From Saprospirales bacterium (lineage in GTDB: Bacteria > Bacteroidota > Bacteroidia > Chitinophagales > JADJOU01): DNA of 44,243 bases. Numbering within the stretch: the first letter of the stretch is position 1; the number at the start of each line of letters is the position of its first letter. The translations under genes and the position numbers were made by a program. Location of the stretch: assembly GCA_947441115.1 (NCBI GenBank), contig CANESS010000005.1, positions 1 through 44,243 of the forward strand, given 5' to 3'. Of this stretch, positions 28,936 to 37,476 are shown piece by piece. The notes beneath the pieces are model-generated. The model saw only the letters and a program-made list of their open reading frames with translations. It was not told the DNA's origin and did not search any database.

Positions 28936-31485
28936 ATGGAAGCTAGTTTTAGTGATAAGGTAAAAGAAATACTTCGGTTTAGCAGAGACGAGGCTATTCG
29001 CTTAAATCATGACAGCATAGGTGCTGAACATATCGTATTGAGCTTGATACGGGAGAAAGAAGATTATGTCTGTCAGTCATTGATTAATCTCAATGTCAAT
29101 TTAGTTGATTTTAAGAAGCAGCTAGAGAAAGCGATAGCGAAGAACATAGGTTCTGTTTTGAATAAAAATAGTGATATTCCACTCACGAAACAGACGAATA
29201 CTATATTGAAAGTAGCCATTCTAGAGGCTAAAAAATATAAGAGTCCGATCATTCAGACGGAGCATGTTATGCTAGCTATTCTTCGTTCTAAGGAGAATAT
29301 AGTGAGTCAGGTTTTTCGCGATTATGATATAGATGATAAAGTTTTTCGCGATCATTATGAGACCACCTTAAACTTTGCGCCCAAGTCACATTTTGAAAAT
29401 GAAGATGAAGATAGTTTTGAAGATAATCTCAATCCTAAGAAAATAGCGTCGCGTTCTAGGTCAAATTCTAAATCCAAAACACCGGTGTTAGATAGCTTTT
29501 CAAGAGATGTCACTAAACTAGCAGAAGAAGATGCGCTAGACCCTATCATAGGTAGAGATGAAGAAATAGAGCGCGTTTCGCAAATCTTGAGCAGACGTAA
29601 GAAAAACAATCCCATACTTATTGGAGAACCAGGAGTAGGAAAGTCAGCTATTGTGGAAGGTTTGGCTTTAAGAATTATAAGTAAAAAGGTTTCACGTATA
29701 CTTTTTGATAAAAGAGTGGTCATGTTAGACATGGCTGCAATTGTTGCGGGAACTAAGTATCGAGGACAGTTTGAGGAGCGAATTAAAGCTATAATGGCTG
29801 AACTCGAAAAAAATAAAGATGTCATTTTATTCATAGATGAAGTACATACTATTGTTGGGGCGGGAGGCTCGTCGGGTTCTCTTGACGCTTCTAACTTATT
29901 TAAACCAGCCCTAGCAAGAGGAGAACTTCAAGTGATAGGAGCTTCGACCTTAGATGAATATCGTCAATATATAGAAAAAGATGGGGCATTAGCTCGTCGT
30001 TTTCAAAAAGTGCAAATTGATCCGCCAACTGTACAGCAGACGATTACTATTATTAAGAATCTTAAGTCCAAATACGAAGACTACCATAATGTCTCATTTG
30101 ATGATAAAGCCATCGAAGCTGCAGTCAAGATGAGTCAGCGCTACATTACAGACAGATTTCTGCCAGATAAGGCTATAGATGTTATAGATGAGGTTGGAGC
30201 AAGAATCCATATCAAAAATATTAAAGTGCCAGAAGAGATAATTCTTTTTGAAGATAAATTGGAGGAATGCAAGGTACAGAAAGAAAGTGCGATTAAGGTT
30301 CAAGACTTTCAGAAAGCTGCCGAATACAGAGATAAAGAGAATGAACTGAAGGCAGAGTATGAGAATCTAAAATTGAAATGGGAGAATGACGTCAAAGGAT
30401 CTAAATACCCAATTACAGAAGATCATATAGCTGAGGTTATAGCTATGATGACTGGTATACCCGTAGCCAAGGTAGCTTTTGATGAGACATCTAAGCTTAA
30501 AAATATGCAACATGAATTGCGTAAATCTGTCATAGGGCAGGATGCCGCAATCGAAAAAATAACCAAAGCCATACAACGAAATAGAATCGGACTTAAGAAT
30601 CCAAATAAACCTATTGGTACCTTTGTATTTCTAGGACCAACGGGTGTAGGTAAGACCGAGCTAGCTAAATCAATAGCTAAAACTTTATTTGAGTCTGAAG
30701 ACTCACTCATACGCATCGATATGAGCGAGTACATGGAGAAATTCACTCTTTCTAGATTAGTTGGTGCGCCTCCAGGTTATGTAGGCTATGAAGAGGGTGG
30801 ACAGCTAACAGAAAAAGTGAGACGCAAGCCATATTCTGTAGTACTTCTTGATGAAATAGAAAAAGCGCATCCCGATATCTTTAATCTTTTACTTCAGGTA
30901 TTTGACGAAGGTCAATTAACCGATGGACTAGGAAGAAAAGTAGATTTTAAGAATACGCTTATAATAATGACATCCAATGCTGGAGTTAGAGACTTGAAAG
31001 ATTTCGGACAGGGAGTGGGTTTCGCTACACAAACCAAATTAGATAATAAAGATGATTATGTTAAAAATGTACTCGATAAAGCCTTAAAAAAGACATTTGC
31101 CCCAGAATTTTTGAATAGAATAGATGATGTTATCTTATTCAATTCTCTGGAACCTTCTCATATTCGTGAGATAGTAAACATTTTATTAAGCCAGTTAAAA
31201 ACTAGAATGACAGAGTTAAACTATCCGTTTGAAGTTACAGAAAAGGCTATTGAATTTATATGCGAAAAAGGCTATGATGTTCAGTTTGGAGCTAGACCTC
31301 TGCAGCGCTCCATTCAGAAGCATATAGAAGATGTATTAGCAGAAGAAATTCTCGCTGGAGAATTACACGAAGGAGAGTCACTTATAGTAGATTTTGATGC
31401 AGAATTGCTCAAGACAGTAGCTAGGAGAAAATTAAATGAAACTTCAGCTTTGATTGAGATTATAGAAGATATTCAATCAAATTAA
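28936..31485 (+). CDS. clpC: ATP-dependent Clp protease ATP-binding subunit ClpC-like
   Basis: ORF; Clp_N repeats, GEPGVGKSAIVEGLA, UVR-like linker, GPTGVGKTELAKSIA, ClpB_D2 C-term. Confidence 0.95.
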   Translation: MEASFSDKVKEILRFSRDEAIRLNHDSIGAEHIVLSLIREKEDYVCQSLINLNVNLVDFKKQLEKAIAKNIGSVLNKNSDIPLTKQTNTILKVAILEAKKYKSPIIQTEHVMLAILRSKENIVSQVFRDYDIDDKVFRDHYETTLNFAPKSHFENEDEDSFEDNLNPKKIASRSRSNSKSKTPVLDSFSRDVTKLAEEDALDPIIGRDEEIERVSQILSRRKKNNPILIGEPGVGKSAIVEGLALRIISKKVSRILFDKRVVMLDMAAIVAGTKYRGQFEERIKAIMAELEKNKDVILFIDEVHTIVGAGGSSGSLDASNLFKPALARGELQVIGASTLDEYRQYIEKDGALARRFQKVQIDPPTVQQTITIIKNLKSKYEDYHNVSFDDKAIEAAVKMSQRYITDRFLPDKAIDVIDEVGARIHIKNIKVPEEIILFEDKLEECKVQKESAIKVQDFQKAAEYRDKENELKAEYENLKLKWENDVKGSKYPITEDHIAEVIAMMTGIPVAKVAFDETSKLKNMQHELRKSVIGQDAAIEKITKAIQRNRIGLKNPNKPIGTFVFLGPTGVGKTELAKSIAKTLFESEDSLIRIDMSEYMEKFTLSRLVGAPPGYVGYEEGGQLTEKVRRKPYSVVLLDEIEKAHPDIFNLLLQVFDEGQLTDGLGRKVDFKNTLIIMTSNAGVRDLKDFGQGVGFATQTKLDNKDDYVKNVLDKALKKTFAPEFLNRIDDVILFNSLEPSHIREIVNILLSQLKTRMTELNYPFEVTEKAIEFICEKGYDVQFGARPLQRSIQKHIEDVLAEEILAGELHEGESLIVDFDAELLKTVARRKLNETSALIEIIEDIQSN

Positions 31486-31514
31486 CACATTAACTAAACT
31501 AAAATCAAGCTAAA

Positions 31515-31811
31515 ATGAGATTATTAGATTCAATCAAAGGCGTTTACTTCGGCAACAGTTAAATTAGAAGAAACAGCTGAAAAAGCTAAATCAGTAGTAG
31601 AAATTTCTACAGGTTCTATTGATGATATCAAAAATGCAGTTACTAATGCTGCGAATGAAATAGCTGAAAGTGGTAAAGAATTCATAGATAAATCTGCCGA
31701 ATCTCTTTCACATACGAAAGATGTCATCGTAGAAAAGAGAAGTGAAATCATAGTAACCTCTAAGGAAACTATACAGGGCACTCTGTTGCTACTGATGAAA
31801 AAATAGATTAG
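31515..31811 (+). pseudogene. small coiled-coil (YtxH-like) protein gene with two compensating frameshifts
   Basis: Frame 1: MRLLDSIKG; +1 frame: AFTSATVKLEETAEKAKSVVEISTGSIDDIKNAVTNAANEIAESGKEFIDKSAESLSHTKDVIVEKRSEIIVTSKETIQGT; return to original frame: SVATDEKID*. Confidence 0.6.
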
Positions 31812-31834
31812 TTATCTAGTAAAAGTATAAATAT

Positions 31835-31864
31835 AAAGGCTCATCAAAACTTTGATGAGCCTTT
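31835..31864 (+). terminator. strong hairpin terminator (probably bidirectional)
   Basis: AAAGGCTCATCAAA-AC-TTTGATGAGCCTTT, perfect inverted repeat, A/T flanks. Confidence 0.85.
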
Positions 31865-31967
31865 ATTATCGTATTAAAAAAATTTATTAAAGATTAAAAG
31901 AAACTATCTGATACAAAAATTACAACCCAGTGAGTGCATTTAATAGCTAACCAAAAAACTATTTAGG

Positions 31968-32696
31968 TTATAATTTCAGCCATTTCAAGCGTAAGACAAG
32001 TATAGATAATAGAACATATGTCATTATCGCTAAAGATATGCCAATGTATTTAAAAAAGATAATCGATACTAAGCCTATTATGCTCACTAGTAGAAAAGGG
32101 AGGTTCCCTTTAAACTGTTTTTTGATCGACTTATTTGAGAACATGGGCGTATTGCTTATTAAAAGGTAGTTGATTGTTATTACAGTGACCATCAATAATA
32201 TCCAGTTTTGGTCTAAGAAATCGATAAGGTTGAAATCATTACTTAACCAGGATAGATATACACCTAGGATCATCAAAGTATTGGATGGCGTGTTTAATCC
32301 ATAGAAATATTCTGAATCGCGTGTTTCTAGATTAAACTTAGCTAATCTGAAGGCAGAATAGACAGCAATAGTAAACGGCAGAATGAATAATAATAAGCCT
32401 ATTAAGCTAGTTTTAAATTCCATGGTCGGATTAAACATACGAAGCAACATAAAGCATGGCACTAAACCAAAACTAATCACATCCGCTAGTGAATCTAACT
32501 CCTTACCAATACTGGATTGAATATTCATTTTCCTAGCTACGAAGCCATCAAAAAAGTCACAGACTATACTCACTAGTATACATATAGGTACTATAAAATC
32601 TATTTTTGTAATTAATCCATAAACAGCTATACCACCCGACATTAAATTGATTGCGGTGAATAAATTAGGTAGACTGTGTAAGTCTCTTTTCCTCAT
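31968..32696 (-). CDS. pssA: CDP-diacylglycerol--serine O-phosphatidyltransferase
   Basis: ORF; LPNLFTAINLMSGG, CDFFDGFVARKMNIQSSIGKELDSLADVISFG (CDP-alcohol phosphatidyltransferase motif). Confidence 0.92.
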   Translation of the reverse strand: MRKRDLHSLPNLFTAINLMSGGIAVYGLITKIDFIVPICILVSIVCDFFDGFVARKMNIQSSIGKELDSLADVISFGLVPCFMLLRMFNPTMEFKTSLIGLLLFILPFTIAVYSAFRLAKFNLETRDSEYFYGLNTPSNTLMILGVYLSWLSNDFNLIDFLDQNWILLMVTVITINYLLISNTPMFSNKSIKKQFKGNLPFLLVSIIGLVSIIFFKYIGISLAIMTYVLLSILVLRLKWLKL

Positions 32697-32751
32697 GTGG
32701 ATAGGACTAGTTTAAGGAGGATTTTACAAATGAACGCAAGCTGTACGTATT

Positions 32752-33675
32752 TTATTTTTTATCTAACAGATTCATACCCTGAATCTGTTTTAGGGTCTTT
32801 TCCATACCGTCTACAGAACCATCTAGGAAAATTACATTACCTTTGCCTTGTTCTGCAAAGTGTTTGATAGATTCCGTCCAAATGGAAAACATCACTAAAG
32901 ATGAATCGAGTTTAGCCTCTTCCATTTCCTTAGCAGCTATAGCCATTCCCTTAGCCACTTCTTCTCTGAATAAAGCAACACCTTGACCGCGTAATTGAGC
33001 TGCTTCTTTCTCAGCTTGAGCTTGAATTTTTATAGCGTTTCCTTCTGCTTCGGCAGCTTTGGTTTTGGTGATAAGGAGAGCTTGACCTTCATTTTCTGCT
33101 GCAGCCTTCAGATTGCTAGATGCTACAACCTGAGCCATAGAGCGCATGATGGCCTCATCAAATGCAATATCATTAAGCTGTAAGTCTAATAAGTGAAAAC
33201 CCCAATCAGCTAGAGTAGAATCAAGGTGATCCTTTACCTCATCTACAATTTCTTTTCTCAATAATAAAATTTCACTTTGTTTTTTTGTGGCTACGAAAGC
33301 TCGTATTGAGCCCTCAATGCTTCGTACGAGGGTCTGCATAAAGTTTCTATCATCGATAAATTTAAAGGCTACCTTCTTAATAGTTTCTTCAGTGCCATCA
33401 ATAACGGAATAAAGAAGCATAGCTTTAAAATTTACATTCGCCTGATCTATGGTGATAGCCATAAACTCTAACTCTGCTGATCTATTCTGTATAGAAACTC
33501 GCTTGAAAATCTGCTCTAAAATAGGAATCTTAAAGTTTAAGCCAGGTTGAAGTACTCGTCTATATTTTCCAAACATAGTGATAACAGCTACAGTACCTTG
33601 CTGCACTGTCACAAGACCACTGAATAAAATGATCAACCCGAATATTAAAAAAGGTATAAAAGAATATGATATCAT
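32752..33675 (-). CDS. SPFH/Band 7 domain membrane protein
   Basis: ORF; N-term TM, VQQGTVAVITMFGKYRRVLQPGLNFKIPI, Ala/Glu-rich coiled coil AEAEGNAIKIQAQAEKEAAQLRGQG. Confidence 0.88.
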   Translation of the reverse strand: MISYSFIPFLIFGLIILFSGLVTVQQGTVAVITMFGKYRRVLQPGLNFKIPILEQIFKRVSIQNRSAELEFMAITIDQANVNFKAMLLYSVIDGTEETIKKVAFKFIDDRNFMQTLVRSIEGSIRAFVATKKQSEILLLRKEIVDEVKDHLDSTLADWGFHLLDLQLNDIAFDEAIMRSMAQVVASSNLKAAAENEGQALLITKTKAAEAEGNAIKIQAQAEKEAAQLRGQGVALFREEVAKGMAIAAKEMEEAKLDSSLVMFSIWTESIKHFAEQGKGNVIFLDGSVDGMEKTLKQIQGMNLLDKK

Positions 33676-33791
33676 AACATTTTTGATTTTATAAGTTTGG
33701 TAATTAATTTTAGCTGCAAGATAGGTGAAATTTGAACATTAAGTTTGAAAATAAAGTGAGCAACCTATAAGATAAAATGCATACTCTTTAT

Positions 33792-34682
33792 TTACAAAGA
33801 AAACATACTGCTGACTATTAATTCTTTGCTTTCCTTATTGCTATAGTCGTAAAATCCTTCTCCAGATTTTTTGCCTAGATAGCCCGCGGTGACCATATTG
33901 ACCAAAAGAGGGCATGGTGCATACTTAGGATTTCCAAATCCATCATGCATGACGCGAAGTATAGCAAGGCATACATCTAATCCTATAAAATCTGCTAACT
34001 GAAGTGGTCCCATAGGATGAGCCATGCCTAGTTTCATAACAGTATCTATTTCTGCGACCCCAGCTACACCTTCGAAAAGGGTAGAGATGGATTCATTAAT
34101 CATGGGCATTAAAATTCTATTCGCCACAAAGCCCGGATAATCATTGACTTCTACAGGTATTTTACCTAGTTTAACAGATAAGTCCATTATGGTTTTTGTT
34201 ACTGCCGTATCAGTAGCATAACCATTGATTATTTCTACCAACTTCATTATCGGTACCGGATTCATGAAGTGCATACCAATCACTTTGCTTGGTCGCTTGG
34301 TGGCGGAGGCTATTTTTGTAATCGAAATAGAAGAGGTGTTAGTGGCAAGAATGGCATGACTTGGAGCATGCTCATCCATTTGAGCAAATATCTTTAATTT
34401 AAGGTCTTGATTCTCTGTGGCAGCTTCTACAACTATGTCAGCTTTTTCTAATCCAGAGGCGATATCCGTGTAGGTTAATAAATTTGCTAGTGTTGAAGTT
34501 TTGGCGGCTTCATCTATACTTCCTTTAGCTAATTGTCTATCTAAATTTGAGGCTATTGTATTAATTGCTTTATCAAGAGCTGTTTGAGAAACATCTATGA
34601 GTTGAACTTTAAAGCCAGCTTGCGCAAAAATGTGTGCGATACCATTTCCCATGGTTCCAGCCCCTATTACAGATACTTTCAT
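33792..34682 (-). CDS. 3-hydroxybutyryl-CoA / 3-hydroxyacyl-CoA dehydrogenase
   Basis: ORF; real start MKVSVIGAGTMGNGIAHIFAQAG at 34682; ATNTSSISIT, GMHFMNPVPIMKLVEII; track start 34781 over-extended. Confidence 0.92.
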   Translation of the reverse strand: MKVSVIGAGTMGNGIAHIFAQAGFKVQLIDVSQTALDKAINTIASNLDRQLAKGSIDEAAKTSTLANLLTYTDIASGLEKADIVVEAATENQDLKLKIFAQMDEHAPSHAILATNTSSISITKIASATKRPSKVIGMHFMNPVPIMKLVEIINGYATDTAVTKTIMDLSVKLGKIPVEVNDYPGFVANRILMPMINESISTLFEGVAGVAEIDTVMKLGMAHPMGPLQLADFIGLDVCLAILRVMHDGFGNPKYAPCPLLVNMVTAGYLGKKSGEGFYDYSNKESKELIVSSMFSL

Positions 34683-34872
34683 TTTATAATTTGAGTTTAG
34701 TTTCTGCAAAATTAGAACTCTCAAATTAACCCCTATCGTTTTTTTATTAGTATTTTTTAAAATTAGAGGTAACTGATTCATTTATAAAGTAATACTTATT
34801 TTATGGATATAAAGTATAGAAAATCAATACTATAAATAAATTAGATATAAAAAAACCCTATAATTATATATT

Positions 34873-35565
34873 ATGTTAAACATATTAATTTACATATTTA
34901 TTACCTCATTAATTGGCATTGGTGCCTCCACAGCCTATTTATTTCCAGTTATCGCGATTATGCATTTATAGCTTCATTCAGTTATTTGTAAATCTCAAGA
35001 AAAAGTAGTAATTTCCATTGAGTGGCCAGGTAATTAGCACATCCTCTCTTGATAAACCAGCTTCTTAAAGTGAGTACTCTGTTGAATGCCCTAGTATAAA
35101 TATGAATAATGATTCTATAGATATGACGCTAAAGAAAAAACCTTATTATAACTCAGATAAACCAAAGATGTTGAAAGACTAAACACCTGTCATAAAAAAT
35201 TAATAAAATATACAATCTATGTCGTTGCTTAACGTGATTAACTTTCATTAGCTTCGGCCACAAATGCTATCATTATTTCTTATGCGGTATTATTTCCCCT
35301 CATGAAGGATTTGAAATGAACTATCAATGAATACAATACAGTTCGTATCCCTTTAGGTGCAGAATCAAACAAAATGACTCGAATGCTATCGAGAGATCAA
35401 AACGGCAATTTAAGTTCGAATGCGAGCATAAATAGACTGCAATAAAATCCTTCGATAGATAAGTCCAACATAGCAAAATCTAGTAATGACAATAGCTTGC
35501 TGAATGCAGACAAGCTTAACAGTCAATTATTATTGGAAGATATTTCACAGTATAAGAGAAACTAG
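34873..35565 (+). pseudogene. decayed coding region, identity unknown
   Basis: Coding-like translation broken by stops and frameshifts: MLNILIYIFITSLIGIGASTAYLFPVIAIMHL*LHSVICKSQEKVVISIEWPGN* / STSSLDKPAS*SEYSVECPSINMNNDSIDMTLKKKPYYNSDKPKMLKD* / LASATNAIIISYAVLFPLMKDLK*TINEYNTVRIPLGAESNKMTRMLSRDQNGNLSSNASINRLQ*NPSIDKSNIAKSSNDNSLLNADKLNSQLLLEDISQYKRN*. Confidence 0.4.
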
Positions 35566-35644
35566 TTTTTTTATTTCTATTTAGTTTAGTATTTTTGTCC
35601 AGAATTATCATTCATTATCAATTGGAATGATAGGATGCACTTTT

Positions 35645-36652
35645 ATGATGAGATTAGAAATTAAATACATAGTTTTCGTTTTAGGTATGTTTTCTTGTGA
35701 TTATTTTCAAAAGAATGACACGAAGTCAAACCCTATTCAGGCAAAGACTCCTCTTGAAATGGAACTCAGTAAATTATCTGATAGATTAATCGATTCTCCT
35801 AAGAATGCATTTCTTTATTTTCAGAGAGGTAAGCTCCATTGGCAGAATTATGAGAATGAAAAAGCGCTCAATGATTTTTACAAAATGGTTTCTTATGATT
35901 CTACTAAACCAATTTATTATGAAACCTTAGCGGATTTTTTTGTACAGAATGCAAATATAGAACGAGGTATTAATGCATTAGATTATGCTATACAACTAGA
36001 TCCGGAGAACGCGAGATACCATGTGATGCAGGGAAAGTATAGTTTAATTATAAAGCGTTATCAAGATGCCATCAATCATTTAAATAATGCGTTAAAGCGC
36101 GATGTATTCAATCCAGATGCCTATTTTTATAAGGGTTTAGTATACAAAGAATCCAATCAATTGGACAAGGCTATCTCGAATCTGACGACTGCCACCGAGC
36201 AGGATCCTATCTGGGATGCTCCCTTTGAGCTTTTAGGAGATATTTTTGCAGATAAGAGAGATAATCTTTGCTTAAAATATTATGACAATGCAATTAAAGC
36301 GAATGCGAATAATACATCTGCTATTTTACAAAAAGCCTACTACCTCAAAACTAATGGTAGAAAAAAAGAAGCAGAAGCTATATACGAATCTCTTGTGTTA
36401 GCTTCGCCTCAAAATTCTGATGCCATCTATAATCTGGGCGTTATCGCCTATGAAATAAAGCAGTATGATAAAGCGTTAAAAAAATTGCAGATTTGTATTC
36501 AAGTAGACCCCAAACATGCACTAGCTTATTATTTGATAGGCAAAACGCAATTGGCATTAGGAAATAAGTCCTTGGCTAAAAATGCCTTCCAAAATGCTCG
36601 TAATTTTGATACTACATTGGTAGAAGCGAATATGGAATTGGATAAATTATAA
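35645..36652 (+). CDS. TPR-repeat lipoprotein
   Basis: ORF; signal sequence followed by FSC lipobox-like cysteine; many TPR units (e.g. PDAYFYKGLVYKESNQLDKAISNLTTATEQDP); start probably ATG 35645/35648, not 35627. Confidence 0.85.
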   Translation: MMRLEIKYIVFVLGMFSCDYFQKNDTKSNPIQAKTPLEMELSKLSDRLIDSPKNAFLYFQRGKLHWQNYENEKALNDFYKMVSYDSTKPIYYETLADFFVQNANIERGINALDYAIQLDPENARYHVMQGKYSLIIKRYQDAINHLNNALKRDVFNPDAYFYKGLVYKESNQLDKAISNLTTATEQDPIWDAPFELLGDIFADKRDNLCLKYYDNAIKANANNTSAILQKAYYLKTNGRKKEAEAIYESLVLASPQNSDAIYNLGVIAYEIKQYDKALKKLQICIQVDPKHALAYYLIGKTQLALGNKSLAKNAFQNARNFDTTLVEANMELDKL

Positions 36653-36701
36653 TATATAAAACAGGGGAGAATTAGAATTAGATAAAATTCAAAATACTAT
36701 T

Positions 36702-36932
36702 ACAATTTAGTCTAGTTTTTATTTCTATAAAGATCTGACTGCAGAGGAAATAGCTAAAGAAATTACTGGAGAAGTTAATACTCTTTGGAATGAACTAAAA
36801 GTCGACATAGAGAGATAATAGTTTTTTTTAGGTGCAATTTAGTATAAACTATTTTTTTATACCAGAATTGACTGTAGCAGAAGTCATATCAAATATTAAT
36901 CCAAGAAATAATTACTTTAGAGTAGAAGATTT
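36702..36932 (+). repeat. diverged tandem duplication, ~132 bp period, inside decayed coding sequence
   Basis: CAATTTAGT at ~36703 and ~36835, each followed by related peptides FYFYKDLTAEEIAKEI and NYFFIPELTVAEVISNI (Y-F-x4-L-T-x2-E-[IV]). Confidence 0.4.
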
Positions 36933-37437
36933 CTCTCTGCTCAATATATAATGGGTAGCTGGCATTGTCACTATACAGGATATATGTTTATTTAAAACCT
37001 TTTTTGGGGTTTCTACTGCGGCGCGCATAAATAATGACACACATTGGATCTAGAGCACCTAGAAAATTTAATCATCATAGGTCAGGGGAGCCCCGGGGTT
37101 TATATCCTCATAGCTATTTTGTAGACCCAGATTTGAATATGATCTGAATACAAAACCAGTAGAACAAGGAGGTAGGTTACATTCTATTGCATAGAAATGT
37201 TTTTCAGAAGGATATTGAAAGTTTAATTTTATCATTTTTAATTGAAAAAAAACTAAATTATATTAGGAAGTATCCGTCACAATATCCCCCAAAGCACATT
37301 AGCCTGTTCAGACATAATAGACTAATTTTAATAATAACACTCCTGTGAGTCTTTACTCTCAACACATATAAATACAAATCCGTGTTTAAAAATGCTAAAA
37401 AAATAAAATCAATCATTATGAAAACGTAAACTTTTCA

Positions 37438-37445
37438 TATATTTG
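37438..37445 (+). promoter_or_regulatory. -7 element TATATTTG upstream of valS
   Basis: Exact TAnnTTTG match. Confidence 0.5.
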
Positions 37446-37476
37446 TAATATCCGCTGAGGAGATAGGATATAGGTC

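Noticed and set aside
29355-30746. Minus-strand ORFs inside clpC (29355-29834, 30094-30303, 30367-30576, 30423-30746)
   Set aside because: Antisense shadows of a conserved AAA+ gene; mutually overlapping and domain-free.
31530-31781. Minus-strand ORF of 83 aa
   Set aside because: Antisense to the frameshifted coiled-coil gene; Ser/Ala-rich composition is the mirror of that coding sequence.
36653-37476. Structured ncRNA or riboswitch upstream of valS (e.g. T-box)
   Set aside because: No T-box motif or conserved structure recognised, and the region reads better as decayed coding sequence.
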